Positions 48,370-58,138 of a stretch of DNA of 64,000 bases are shown here, piece after piece. A program made the translations under genes and the position numbers. This DNA is from Candidatus Endobugula sertula (GTDB lineage Bacteria > Pseudomonadota > Gammaproteobacteria > Pseudomonadales > Cellvibrionaceae). The notes beneath the pieces are model-generated. The model searched no databases. It saw only the letters and a list, made by a program, of their open reading frames with translations, and was not told the DNA's origin. Location of the stretch: assembly GCA_001723645.1 (NCBI GenBank), contig MDLC01000005.1, forward strand, positions 32,027 through 96,026, given 5' to 3'. Every line of letters begins with the position of its first letter. Position 1 is the stretch's first letter.

Positions 48370-50056
48370 GAAAAGTAACAGCGTCCTGCGCGTGTCTAAT
48401 CTAATCACCCATATTCATGGTGCCAAGCAACCAGTAAAAGCCATTAATGATATTCACTTTTCTATCGCTCCCGGTGAAACCTTTGCCTTAGTGGGTGAAA
48501 GTGGCAGTGGTAAATCGATGACCGCCTTATCTATCATGCGCTTATTACCTAGCGTTGCTGAAGTCAAACAAGGAGAGATTCTCTTTCAAGGAAAAAATCT
48601 ATTACACCTGACCGAAGCTGAAATGAGAAACATACGCGGTACAGGTATTGGTATGATCTTTCAGGAACCCATGACATCATTGAATCCTATTATGACAATA
48701 GGTCAACAAATTGTAGAAGCCGTTGCCAACGCTCAACCTAACCTACCCACCAAACAACAATGGCAGAAAGTCAGTGAGCTATTAGAGCTGGTGAGTATTA
48801 AAAACTATCAAGATCGTATCAATGAATATCCCCATCAGTTTTCTGGTGGCATGCGACAAAGGGTCATGATTGCCATCGCTTTGGCAGGAGAACCTGAACT
48901 ACTCATTGCCGATGAACCCACTACTGCGTTAGATGTGACAACACAGGCCCAAGTATTAACACTAATACAAGAAATACAGCAAAAACGTAAAATGGCTGTT
49001 TTGTTGATTACTCACGATCTTGGCATTGTCCATGATATGGCCGATCATATTGCTGTGATGCGTCATGGAAAAATACTGGAAACGGCAGATAGCAAAACGT
49101 TCTTCAAACAACCACAACACTCCTATAGCCGAAGTTTATTTGAAGTCATCCCCAGTCTTGCTAAACGCGGTAAAAAACTAACGGATGCTACGATACTCTC
49201 AACAAACAGCAATTCAATAAACGGTTCAACCGCTAATACAAAAGGTTCTCACAACAATGATATTTTGTTATCAGTCAATAATCTTAAGACTTACTTCCCT
49301 ATTAAGAAAGGCGTATTTCGTCGTACAGTAGGCTATGTAGAAGCCATTGATGGTGTCTCATTAAACATCCAAAGAGGTAAAACTCTCGCGCTGGTTGGCG
49401 AATCAGGATCAGGTAAAACGACATTAGCCAAAACAGTGATTCGATTACTCAATCATACCGATGGCGATATAGTGTTCGCTGGTAATAAAATCGACCAACA
49501 ATCAAAAAAACATCTGCAGAATTTACGTGCTGAATTGCAAATTGTTTTCCAAGACCCCTATTCTTCTATGAATCCTCGTATGTTGGTAAGAGATATATTA
49601 TCTGAAGGGATGAAAGCATTAAAAGTGCATAACACACCAGAAGCTCGCGAACAACGAATGCTTGAACTTTTAGAACTAGTAGGGCTAGATGCTCAAAGCT
49701 TAAATCGCTACCCTCACCAATTTTCAGGAGGGCAACGACAGAGAATATCCATTGCCAGAGCATTAGCCGTTAACCCAAAACTGATTATCTGCGATGAACC
49801 CACTAGCGCACTGGATGTTTCTGTACAAGCACAAATACTTAATTTATTGAAAGATTTGCAGGATCGATTAGGCATTTCGTATTTGTTTATTACTCACGAT
49901 ATTTCTGTAGTCAGCTACATTGCCGATGAGGTTGCGGTTATGTATAACGGAAAAATTGTTGAGCAAGGCTCGGTGGAAGATATTATTCTTAAACCAGAAC
50001 ATGATTATACGAAAACATTAATGTCTGCAGTCCCAACGCTTTATAAAGCAACTTAA
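48362..50056 (+). CDS. ABC transporter ATPase, fused double-domain (YejF/DppDF type)
   Basis: Cytosolic ATPase of 564 residues with two nucleotide-binding domains. Domain 1: Walker A GESGSGKSM, signature FSGGMRQRVMIA, Walker B LLIADEPT. Domain 2: GESGSGKTT, FSGGQRQRISIA and LIICDEPT. Powers the peptide importer. It is the last gene of the four-gene operon and convergent with ccmG, 27 bases away with no hairpin terminator. Confidence 0.95.
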   Translation: MTEKSNSVLRVSNLITHIHGAKQPVKAINDIHFSIAPGETFALVGESGSGKSMTALSIMRLLPSVAEVKQGEILFQGKNLLHLTEAEMRNIRGTGIGMIFQEPMTSLNPIMTIGQQIVEAVANAQPNLPTKQQWQKVSELLELVSIKNYQDRINEYPHQFSGGMRQRVMIAIALAGEPELLIADEPTTALDVTTQAQVLTLIQEIQQKRKMAVLLITHDLGIVHDMADHIAVMRHGKILETADSKTFFKQPQHSYSRSLFEVIPSLAKRGKKLTDATILSTNSNSINGSTANTKGSHNNDILLSVNNLKTYFPIKKGVFRRTVGYVEAIDGVSLNIQRGKTLALVGESGSGKTTLAKTVIRLLNHTDGDIVFAGNKIDQQSKKHLQNLRAELQIVFQDPYSSMNPRMLVRDILSEGMKALKVHNTPEAREQRMLELLELVGLDAQSLNRYPHQFSGGQRQRISIARALAVNPKLIICDEPTSALDVSVQAQILNLLKDLQDRLGISYLFITHDISVVSYIADEVAVMYNGKIVEQGSVEDIILKPEHDYTKTLMSAVPTLYKAT

Positions 50057-50083
50057 AAGTCATGCTACACATTTAAAACCTTT

Positions 50084-50614
50084 TTATTGGGAATACTGAT
50101 CGTAAAGGGGCTTGAGTTGCTCATCCCACACTTTCATATCAACAATACCTACCTGCTTATATCGTATGATACCTTGCTTATCGATGAGGTAGGTTTCCGG
50201 AGCACCAAACACGCCTAAGTCAATCGCTAATGTTCCTTGACGATCAGTAATATTAAATTGATAAGGGTTTCCTAATTCCTGTAGCCAACGTTTAGCTGCT
50301 TCATCCTTATCCTTGTAACTAATACCCACTATACGTACACCTTTTTCTGACAGCGAATGAAAAATAGGATGTTCATACTTACAAGCGGCACACCAGCTTG
50401 CCCACACATTTACTAAGGCAACATCGCCCAATAAGTCCTGACGAGTCAACGGTTTGTTTTCTAATAAGCTGTTGAGTTGAAATTCAGGAAAAGGCTTACC
50501 CACCAATGCTGAGGGCATATCACTGGGGTCGAGCGAAAGACCTCGCCAGAAAAAAATCACTAACACGACAAAAATGCCCAAGGGAATAAATAATTTTGCT
50601 CTTCTCATCAACAT
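50084..50614 (-). CDS. ccmG: Cytochrome c maturation thioredoxin CcmG (DsbE)
   Basis: Membrane-anchored thioredoxin-like reductant for apocytochrome heme sites. The 176-residue protein has an N-terminal anchor (about 8-28), the CxxC site WASWCAACKYEHP and the GAPETYLIDKQG region. It is the last ccm gene of the cluster; no ccmH or ccmI follows. It overlaps no gene and ends 27 bases from the convergent ABC gene. Confidence 0.95.
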   Translation of the reverse strand: MLMRRAKLFIPLGIFVVLVIFFWRGLSLDPSDMPSALVGKPFPEFQLNSLLENKPLTRQDLLGDVALVNVWASWCAACKYEHPIFHSLSEKGVRIVGISYKDKDEAAKRWLQELGNPYQFNITDRQGTLAIDLGVFGAPETYLIDKQGIIRYKQVGIVDMKVWDEQLKPLYDQYSQ

Positions 50615-50616
50615 TG

Positions 50617-52614
50617 CTAGCCTGTAACCTTAGTGACTAATTCATGATTATTGTTAGCCAATACATTTTTTTTCATACGATATCGCTTATCGCTTACGGC
50701 CAAAAAACCACCTAACGCCATAAATAGCGCACCTAACCAGATCCAATTGACAAAAGGCTTATCATGCAAACGTACAGCCCAAGCTTGTTTTCCTTCAGGA
50801 GTCTCACCCAGATCCTCTCCCAAGGCAACGTAAGTATCCCCCCAAAAACCAGAATCAATACTTACCTCGGTCATTAAAGCACCACTGGAGAAATAACGAC
50901 GTTTCTCAGGAAACAAACTGCTAATTTTCTCACCAGCACTGTACACATCTATTTGCCCCCTTTGAGCATAGTAGTTAGGCCCACGAACTCCCACTATCTC
51001 TACCAGATGATATTCATAACGACCCTGCACGACTCTTTCGCCCTCTTCCATACGCAAATCGCGTTGATCGCTATAAATTGTATTTAAACAGGCTCCCATA
51101 ACCACTATAGCAACCCCAATATGCGCAGAAACCATCCCATAATAACTATAAGTTAATTTGGACAGACCTTGGCTTATAGTTTTTGCGTGACGGATTTTGT
51201 GTAATAAATCTATCATTGTTGTTGAAATAATCCATATGGCAACAAAAATAGTCAGCGCTGCAAAAAATGAATATTCCTTTTCATAAAATACGGGTAATAG
51301 CACTCCTGCTATCAAGCTAATCACTAGTGGTTTTGTTATAAAACCAATGACTTTCTCAACAGAAGTTTTCTTCCATAACATCAGTGGTCCCAAGCCCAAC
51401 AATATACATAACACCCCCATAAGCGGGACAAAAAACTGATTAAAGTAAGGAGGGCCTACAGAGATTTTTCCCCAATTTAAGGCATCAGAAAATAAAGGGT
51501 ACAAGGTCCCCAGCAACACCGTTATCATCACTATTACTAATAAAATATTATTCAGTAATAGAAATAACTCACGAGATAACCAATTAAAAGAAACCACACT
51601 TTTTACCATTGGAGCACGCAAGGCATAAAGCAGTAAAGCACCCCCTATAACGATTAATAAAAACCCTAAAATAAATAAACCACGTTCAGGATCAGAAGCA
51701 AAAGCATGCACCGATGTAAGTACCCCTGAACGGACAATAAAAGTACCCAACAAGCTCAGAGAAAAGGCAAAAATAGCTAACAAAATAGTCCAACTTTTAA
51801 ACACTCCACGCTTTTCAGTCACTGCCAGGGAATGAATTAATGCCGTACCGACTAGCCACGGCATAAAAGATGCGTTTTCTACCGGGTCCCAGAACCACCA
51901 CCCCCCCCAACCTAATTCGTAATAAGCCCACCAACTTCCCAATGCAATACCAATGGTTAAAAAAGCCCAAGCAACAGTCGTCCAGGGACGTGACCAACGT
52001 GCCCAAGCACTATCTAACCTCCCTGACATTAACGCGGCAATAGCGAAAGCAAATGCTACCGAAAACCCTACATATCCCATATATAACATGGGTGGGTGAA
52101 TAATTAAACCGGGATCTTGTAGTAAAGGATTAAGATCTGAACCATTTGTGGGAGGAAATGGCAGTAAACGGTCAAAGGGATTTGACGTTAACAACATAAA
52201 TAATAAAAAGCCTACCGCTATCATTCCCATAACTGATAATACTCGTGCCAACATATCAATGGGCAAATGACGGCTAAAAATACTAACTGCAAACGTCCAC
52301 ATTGAAAGAGTCAAAGCCCATAATAACAATGAGCCTTCATGCCCACCCCACACAGCACTAACTTTATAAATATCGGGCAATAAAGTATTGGAGTGATTAG
52401 CCACATACTCAACAGAAAAATCATCTTGAAGAAATGCAGAAACCAAACACAAGAAACTTAATAGGATAAGGACAAAACTACCTGCCGCCAATGAGCGACT
52501 ACTGGCCATTAATAATGGATTATTTTTGTAAACACCTACCAGAGGAACAACCGCAAGGCACAAGTATAAACAAAGAGAAAGAATTAAGGAAAAATGACCA
52601 AGTTCTGGAAGCAT
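50617..52614 (-). CDS. ccmF: Cytochrome c heme lyase CcmF
   Basis: Membrane heme lyase of 665 residues with about 15 hydrophobic segments. The tryptophan-rich heme motif is GWGGWWFWDPVENASFMPWL. Histidines around the motif (LPDIYKVSAVWGGHEGSLLLWAL) act as heme ligands. Starts 2 bases before ccmG. Attaches heme to the CxxCH of cytochromes at the periplasmic side. Confidence 0.96.
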   Translation of the reverse strand: MLPELGHFSLILSLCLYLCLAVVPLVGVYKNNPLLMASSRSLAAGSFVLILLSFLCLVSAFLQDDFSVEYVANHSNTLLPDIYKVSAVWGGHEGSLLLWALTLSMWTFAVSIFSRHLPIDMLARVLSVMGMIAVGFLLFMLLTSNPFDRLLPFPPTNGSDLNPLLQDPGLIIHPPMLYMGYVGFSVAFAFAIAALMSGRLDSAWARWSRPWTTVAWAFLTIGIALGSWWAYYELGWGGWWFWDPVENASFMPWLVGTALIHSLAVTEKRGVFKSWTILLAIFAFSLSLLGTFIVRSGVLTSVHAFASDPERGLFILGFLLIVIGGALLLYALRAPMVKSVVSFNWLSRELFLLLNNILLVIVMITVLLGTLYPLFSDALNWGKISVGPPYFNQFFVPLMGVLCILLGLGPLMLWKKTSVEKVIGFITKPLVISLIAGVLLPVFYEKEYSFFAALTIFVAIWIISTTMIDLLHKIRHAKTISQGLSKLTYSYYGMVSAHIGVAIVVMGACLNTIYSDQRDLRMEEGERVVQGRYEYHLVEIVGVRGPNYYAQRGQIDVYSAGEKISSLFPEKRRYFSSGALMTEVSIDSGFWGDTYVALGEDLGETPEGKQAWAVRLHDKPFVNWIWLGALFMALGGFLAVSDKRYRMKKNVLANNNHELVTKVTG

Positions 52615-52715
52615 AAGAATTATTTGTTAGTTATTTACATTATTTTATGTTTGTCGCGGACTAAATATCTGGCTGCAAAACTTTCTGTTAACAAAAAGCC
52701 TACAGATTCACAGCA

Positions 52716-53174
52716 TCAAATCTTATTGCAGGTCTGCTGATGCTCCGTTTCACCTGATGCAGCCATCGCCTCTGCCACCTCTGGCGGCATATAATTTTCA
52801 TCGTGTTTGGCTAATACTTCTGTTGCATTAAATACGCCGACAGAATCAAGTTTACCACTGACAACAGTGGCTTCACCTTCAGCGAATAAATCAGGCAAGA
52901 TACCCATATAAGTCACGGGTAATGACACTACACCATCCGTAATACGGAAATCCACTTTTAGGCTATTCGACGCTCGTTTTATTGACCCACGAACAACACA
53001 ACCACCAGCACGTATTTGTGTACCAATAGGGGCTTCACCAGCAACAATTTTCTGTGGCGGATAAAACAGATTAATATTTTCTCGAAGCGCAAACGCCAAT
53101 AACAATACGGCTATACTAGAAAAAATAACAATAAATAAAATAATAAATAAACGTTGTCTACGAACTGGATGCAT
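52716..53174 (-). CDS. ccmE: Heme chaperone CcmE
   Basis: Periplasmic heme carrier, 152 residues, with an N-terminal membrane anchor and the OB-fold VAGEAPIGTQIRAGGCVVRG. The heme-binding HxxxY motif is AKHDENYMPPEV (His covalently binds heme vinyl). The extra Cys in GGCVVRG is unusual for the common GGMV/GGLV. The gap to ccmF (101 bases) is long for this operon. Confidence 0.95.
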   Translation of the reverse strand: MHPVRRQRLFIILFIVIFSSIAVLLLAFALRENINLFYPPQKIVAGEAPIGTQIRAGGCVVRGSIKRASNSLKVDFRITDGVVSLPVTYMGILPDLFAEGEATVVSGKLDSVGVFNATEVLAKHDENYMPPEVAEAMAASGETEHQQTCNKI

Positions 53175-53185
53175 AGTGGCTCATA

Positions 53186-53389
53186 CTATTTAATAATTAA
53201 CGACTGTGATTGACCCGCTTCGATTCTTTGCTGACGCTTTAATCGAATAAATGATTGGCGCTGTTTTAGCAATGGGAGAACAACTAAAGCCCCCAAGGCA
53301 ATCGCGGTGACAATATAACTGCCCCAAACATAGGGACCATGACCGCTCATATACATAAAATCGGTTAATGATTCGAATTGAAATAACAT
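53186..53389 (-). CDS. ccmD: Heme exporter protein CcmD
   Basis: Small 67-residue membrane protein with one hydrophobic segment (YIVTAIALGALVVLPLL) and a basic tail; the family signature YMSGHGPYVWGSY is present. The start is ATG 53389 after an AGAG site. Releases holo-CcmE from the ABC complex. Confidence 0.93.
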   Translation of the reverse strand: MLFQFESLTDFMYMSGHGPYVWGSYIVTAIALGALVVLPLLKQRQSFIRLKRQQRIEAGQSQSLIIK

Positions 53390-53432
53390 GATCTCTGCCC
53401 TATTTTTTGCAATATCTCCCACATACAAACAA

Positions 53433-54170
53433 TCAACCTTTTAGCAAGTCTCTTACCCAGACCGTTTTCTGCTCAGACTCAACAATTTCAGCTCTTGTCC
53501 AATGCAGCATTAACCAAGCATATAGACAATAAAAACCAGAAATCATTACCAATAACGGATATGCCATTGAAATATCAATGCTCGATTCACCCATAAATTT
53601 AAGCGTTGCCGGCTGATGTAAAGTAAACCACCAATCCACTGATTTATAGATAATGGGGATATTAACTGTTCCCACTAACGCCAGTATGGCACTCGCTTTA
53701 TTAGCGGTAACCCCATTCTGGTAAGCCCCTTGTAAGGCAATCACCCCCAGATACAAAAAAAACAACACCAACATAGAGGTTATTCGAGCATCCCATACCC
53801 ACCAAGTTCCCCAAGTTGGCTTACCCCATACCGCACCAGTCAATAAAGCAATAAAGGTCAATACAGCCCCAATAGTTGCAGCAGAGCGCATAACCATATA
53901 CGACAGTTTTATCTGCCAAATAATCCCCACCGCACCGGCAATGGCCATTACATAATATCCTGCTAATGCCAAAAAGGCAGTAGGTACATGAATAAAGATA
54001 ATACGGTAGCTATTACCCTGTTTACTATCCATCGGGGCAAAAGCCAACCCCCACACAGTACCCACTATCAATAAAACCACAGTAACGAGAGCTAGCCAAA
54101 ACATCCAACGGCTGGTTTTTTCATAAAACCAGCGCGGAGAACCTAAACGATGAAACCACTGCCAACCCAC
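53433..54170 (-). CDS. ccmC: Heme exporter protein CcmC
   Basis: 245-residue membrane protein that loads heme on CcmE, with the Trp motif WGTWWVWDARITSML. The GTG start at 54170 gives GWQWFHRLGSPRWFYEKT, matching the Pseudomonas N-terminus, and lies 7 bases after AGGGGG. The longer reading from GTG 54215 would overlap ccmB. Confidence 0.95.
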   Translation of the reverse strand: MGWQWFHRLGSPRWFYEKTSRWMFWLALVTVVLLIVGTVWGLAFAPMDSKQGNSYRIIFIHVPTAFLALAGYYVMAIAGAVGIIWQIKLSYMVMRSAATIGAVLTFIALLTGAVWGKPTWGTWWVWDARITSMLVLFFLYLGVIALQGAYQNGVTANKASAILALVGTVNIPIIYKSVDWWFTLHQPATLKFMGESSIDISMAYPLLVMISGFYCLYAWLMLHWTRAEIVESEQKTVWVRDLLKG

Positions 54171-54201
54171 AATTGTTCCCCCTCTAATCAATACTGCACT
54201 G

Positions 54202-54891
54202 TTATTCTTGTACACTCATTTTTAAAGCCCCTACCGTGGCTAAAGGCGCCAAAATCAAAGCTAGCGCACAAAACGTGCCTAATACGGCTAAAGTTCCTAA
54301 ATAAGGCAAGCCTTCTACGGCAAAACGCACCGAACTAGCTCCAAAAATAAGTACTGGCACATATAAAGGCATAATAATGAGTGATAATAACAAACCACCT
54401 TTACTCAGCGATACCGTCAATGCTGCGCCTATTCCCCCTATCAAACTGAGTGTCATTGTTCCTAACAATAACGATAACCAAAGAGGTACAACCCCTTCCG
54501 CTGGCAACGATAATAAAATACCTAACAATGGGGCAACCAATGTGAGTGGCAAGCCTATGGTTAACCAATGAGCAATCACTTTAGCAATCACCACGAAGTA
54601 CAAAGACTGAGGTCTCAGAATAAGCTGCTCTAAAGAGCCATCCTCAAAGTCCGCCCGAAATAAACTATTCAGAGATAATAAGCAGGCCAACAAGGCGACC
54701 ACCCACAGTAAACCAGGTGCCAACCCTGCCAAGGTATTTGCCTGTGGAGTAATCCCTAATGGCATCATGGTTACCACCATCAGGAAAAACACCACCGGAT
54801 TCAACATGTCACCACGCTGGCGAAAACCAATGACCAGATCACATTGTAATACCACCAAAAACGTGCGAAATAATGAGACTTCAGTAATCAT
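54202..54891 (-). CDS. ccmB: Heme exporter ABC permease CcmB
   Basis: 229-residue permease of CcmAB with six hydrophobic segments. The start is ATG 54891 (MITEVSLFRTFLVVLQCDLV), which overlaps the ccmA stop by 11 bases and follows GGGAGTTG. The ORF from 54915 adds eight non-family residues. Confidence 0.95.
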   Translation of the reverse strand: MITEVSLFRTFLVVLQCDLVIGFRQRGDMLNPVVFFLMVVTMMPLGITPQANTLAGLAPGLLWVVALLACLLSLNSLFRADFEDGSLEQLILRPQSLYFVVIAKVIAHWLTIGLPLTLVAPLLGILLSLPAEGVVPLWLSLLLGTMTLSLIGGIGAALTVSLSKGGLLLSLIIMPLYVPVLIFGASSVRFAVEGLPYLGTLAVLGTFCALALILAPLATVGALKMSVQE

Positions 54892-55558
54892 CAACTCCCT
54901 CTTCCTGCATCTCATAGTGACTGGCTTGAGGACGATAATCCAATAGTGACAAACGCTTCACATTCGAAAGATTCGATGGCTGGTGGCTAGTGAAAATAAC
55001 CGCCCCTCCTTGTTCTACATGTTGAATAAATAACATCTCTAATTTGCCAATACCTTGGGCATCCAAAGCAGTATAAGGCTCATCCAATATCCATAACCGG
55101 GCTTGGGTTAAGTAAAGCCTTGCCAACGCAATACGCCGGCTCTGTCCCGCTGATAACTGATACCCTATCACCTCTTCATAACCATAAAGACCAACCTGAA
55201 CCAAAGCCTCATCTACTTGTTCCGCTGTGTAATATCCCTGCAAGTTAGCTAGAAAGTTAAGGTTTTCACGGGATGTCAGTGTTTTTTTAACACCTGGTAA
55301 ATGACCGATAAACAGTAAATCAGATAAAAAATCGTAACGCACATGAGAAACAGGATGACCCTGCCACAACATCTGCCCCTCATCATGGGGAAACAACTGA
55401 ATCAAAGTACGTAATAACGTGGTTTTACCAGAGCCATTAGGTCCCTCGATCTGCACTATATCACCAGAATTGATCATATAATCAATACCTGTAAACAGTA
55501 CTCGCTCGTCCCTGACACACTGTAACTGCTGTAATTCAAGAAGTGGGACTATCGACAT
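54881..55558 (-). CDS. ccmA: Heme exporter ABC ATPase CcmA
   Basis: 225-residue ATPase with Walker A GPNGSGKTTLLRTL, signature LSAGQSRRIALARL and Walker B LWILDEPYTALD. With CcmB it drives heme release to CcmE. First gene of the ccm cluster; divergent from the FliK/FlhB-C pair, an arrangement also seen in Pseudomonas. Confidence 0.96.
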   Translation of the reverse strand: MSIVPLLELQQLQCVRDERVLFTGIDYMINSGDIVQIEGPNGSGKTTLLRTLIQLFPHDEGQMLWQGHPVSHVRYDFLSDLLFIGHLPGVKKTLTSRENLNFLANLQGYYTAEQVDEALVQVGLYGYEEVIGYQLSAGQSRRIALARLYLTQARLWILDEPYTALDAQGIGKLEMLFIQHVEQGGAVIFTSHQPSNLSNVKRLSLLDYRPQASHYEMQEEGVDDY

Positions 55559-55706
55559 AGGCTTGAAAATATCAGGTTCCGATAATTTAAGAGCGCTTAT
55601 TATAAGTAGAATAAGAAAAATAGATATAACTTGCTATGCTTAAAATAAGTAATACATGCAAATTTACCCTTAGCTAATCATCTCGACATCAAAGGACTTT
55701 AATGCT

Positions 55707-57224
55707 GTGGTAGACCCTATACTGCCTCATAGTACTCCCCCAGCACCCAACCAAACGGGTTCAACATCACCTACCCAGCAATCAATAAGCCGTTCAATAC
55801 AAAATGTAGCGAGTACAAGCGCCACAAGTACTCATCAAGCGCTACATACATCGGAGATAGAAAAGCTTTTACAACGGCTTAACATCAGTGGGACAATGGT
55901 TTCAGAAATCAAAACAGTGCAAATATTAGACAAAAAAGCGTTGCAATTACTCGACAAAGTAAATCCATCGCTCGCGCAACAATTACCTCAAAAAACGCGC
56001 ATAAATGGCAATAATGCGGCAAACTCCACACTTTATTTAGTCAAACTCATCCTCAACCAGCAAACCTTAGTCACTATTACTCCGGCCCTCTTTAAAGTAG
56101 GTGACAAGATTCAACTACAGTTGAATCACCAGCAACAAATTATCGTGAAGCCTTCTCCAACAACGCTACGTCCAGCAATTATTGAAGGGTTGCGACAGGT
56201 ATTGCCGCAACAACAAAGTACCAGCCAATTATTAAATACTGTTAGACTACTACAAAATTTACCACCGGATATTCAACAAGTTTTACTCAGTAAGCCCGTA
56301 TTGGCCCAGTTAAAAACATTAACGACATTTATCTCTAGAGAAAAAAATATCACGACCTCCGAAAGTATTAAAAACACCCTAAAAAACAGTGGTGTATTTT
56401 TAGAAAACAAATTGCAAACCGAACAAAATCTTCAAAGCGACTTACGCACTACCCTCAGTAAACTACAAGCGCGTATCAACACAGAAATATTAACGTCAAT
56501 GCCCAATAATACACCCGCTCAGCAAGCGCCTTTACTCTCTAGTAAGACTATCGATATGCTATTGGGTCAATTATTACAGCATTATCATATACCACTACCA
56601 TCCAAGCCTACCCTTGAGACGAACCTACAGGCCTTATCAAACTTACTATTGCTACTAGGCATTAAATCAGATCCAGCAAAAGCCGTGGATACATATAAAA
56701 TCCGAGAGGCAATGAATCAGCAAATCAACAAAATGATTCAGGGAGTTCAAGAAAAAATTCACCTTAACCAACTACGTGCATTACACAATAACGAAGCATC
56801 AGTGATGGACCGTCCCCCCCCATTACCATCTCTTCATATTGAGATTCCATTGCGTTGGGGAGAACAAGTATTACCACTACACTTGAGTATGCAGGGGCAG
56901 GTAGAAGAAGAAACCAGAGAACCAGACTCTCAGGCTTCAGAAACAGAAAGCAATATCACCCGACGCTGGCAGGTATTTCTCTCTTTTGATTTGCCCAATA
57001 ATGAGCAACTCTTTACCCAATTAATCCTTATTAATAACTCTGTCTCAGCTACTATATGGACAGAATCACATACTTTATGCGAGAAAACCAAGCAACACTT
57101 ACCAACACTGTGCGAAAGTTTTTTAGCCAACGGCTTAGAAGTCGATGATTTGCACTGTATTGAAGGCAAACCGCCCTCACAAGAGTTATCTTTAGATTAC
57201 AACTTGGTAAACATTACCACATGA
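55707..57224 (+). CDS. FliK-like hook-length control domain protein
   Basis: 505 residues with an N-terminal Gln/Thr/Ser-rich disordered region and a C-terminal FliK-type domain (about 390-490: LHIEIPLRWGEQVLPLHL, WQVFLSFDLPNNEQLFTQ, LCESFLANGLEVDDLHCI). GTG start at 55707 after AAAGGA. Overlaps the next gene by four bases (ATGA-type). In related genomes this pair lies beside ccmA; role in hook length or a second export regulator is inferred. Confidence 0.8.
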   Translation: MVDPILPHSTPPAPNQTGSTSPTQQSISRSIQNVASTSATSTHQALHTSEIEKLLQRLNISGTMVSEIKTVQILDKKALQLLDKVNPSLAQQLPQKTRINGNNAANSTLYLVKLILNQQTLVTITPALFKVGDKIQLQLNHQQQIIVKPSPTTLRPAIIEGLRQVLPQQQSTSQLLNTVRLLQNLPPDIQQVLLSKPVLAQLKTLTTFISREKNITTSESIKNTLKNSGVFLENKLQTEQNLQSDLRTTLSKLQARINTEILTSMPNNTPAQQAPLLSSKTIDMLLGQLLQHYHIPLPSKPTLETNLQALSNLLLLLGIKSDPAKAVDTYKIREAMNQQINKMIQGVQEKIHLNQLRALHNNEASVMDRPPPLPSLHIEIPLRWGEQVLPLHLSMQGQVEEETREPDSQASETESNITRRWQVFLSFDLPNNEQLFTQLILINNSVSATIWTESHTLCEKTKQHLPTLCESFLANGLEVDDLHCIEGKPPSQELSLDYNLVNITT

Positions 57225-57496
57225 TCAACGAACAGGATCTAAAACAAGCAGTAGCCCTTTTTTACGATGGTGAAACAACGCCGACCATCACCGCTCAAGG
57301 CGAAGGCAAGACTGCTGAAGAAATAATTGCCATTGCTAGAAACAACGGTGTGACACTTTGTGAAAACAAGCATCTCCTGGAGTTACTGATGACGCTTGAG
57401 TTAGGTGATGAGATACCCGAACACCTCTATACCGCCATTGCACAAATTATTGCCTTTGCTTACCAACTGCAGGATAAACACCCTGATACACTATAA
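57221..57496 (+). CDS. FlhB C-terminal-domain homologue lacking NPTH
   Basis: 91 residues equal to the cytosolic tail of the flagellar export switch FlhB: AVALFYDGETTPTITAQGEG and ELGDEIPEHLYTAIAQIIAF. The autocleavage motif NPTH that should precede AVAL is replaced by DLKQ, so no self-cleavage is expected. Such stand-alone FlhB-C proteins (FlhX/FlhB2) can partly replace the cleaved tail. Coupled to the FliK-like gene. The stop overlaps msrA by six bases. Confidence 0.85.
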   Translation: MINEQDLKQAVALFYDGETTPTITAQGEGKTAEEIIAIARNNGVTLCENKHLLELLMTLELGDEIPEHLYTAIAQIIAFAYQLQDKHPDTL

Positions 57497-58138
57497 ATTC
57501 ACACCCAAACCACCAAGACCACAATAGCCATCAGGATTCTTTGCCAGATATTGCTGATGATAATTCTCTGCAAAATAAAAGGTATCCGCAGCCAAAATCT
57601 CAGTAGTAATTGCTCCACTACCAACCAACTTCCGTTTTAATGCAACCTGATATTGTGCCTTAGTAGACTCCGCTAGTGATTTCTGTTGCTCGTCAAAATA
57701 ATAAATGCCAGAACGATATTGAGTACCACAATCATTTCCCTGGCACATACCCTGAGTAGGGTTATGCGACTCCCAAAATACTGTGAGCAATTCTTTTATA
57801 CTAATTGTGTCAGGGTAGTACACTACCAAAACGACTTCATTATGGCCTGTCTGTCCGCTACATACCTCTTCATACGTTGGATTAGGTGTATAACCTGCAC
57901 TATATCCAACGGCGGTTGTTTCTATCCCCGGCAAAGACCAAAAACGCTTTTCTGCACCCCAAAAACATCCCAGACCCAAAATGAGTTGTTGGCATTTTTC
58001 AGGGTATGGTCCTTGCAGTGGTGTTCCCAATACATAATGTCGTTTGGCCACAGGCATAGCTGCAGCACGCCCCTTCAGCGCTTCATTAGCTGGGGCATGT
58101 GGCCCTTTTTCAATGAAAACATCATTCCCCCAAATCAT
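57491..58138 (-). CDS. msrA: Peptide methionine-S-sulfoxide reductase A
   Basis: Repairs methionine-S-sulfoxide. 215 residues with the catalytic LGLGCFWGAEKRFW motif (Cys near residue 58) and the resolving Cys region GYCGLGGLG near the C-terminus. The N-terminal 50 residues resemble the E. coli MsrA extension. Single gene, convergent with the FlhB-C gene. Confidence 0.95.
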   Translation of the reverse strand: MIWGNDVFIEKGPHAPANEALKGRAAAMPVAKRHYVLGTPLQGPYPEKCQQLILGLGCFWGAEKRFWSLPGIETTAVGYSAGYTPNPTYEEVCSGQTGHNEVVLVVYYPDTISIKELLTVFWESHNPTQGMCQGNDCGTQYRSGIYYFDEQQKSLAESTKAQYQVALKRKLVGSGAITTEILAADTFYFAENYHQQYLAKNPDGYCGLGGLGVNL

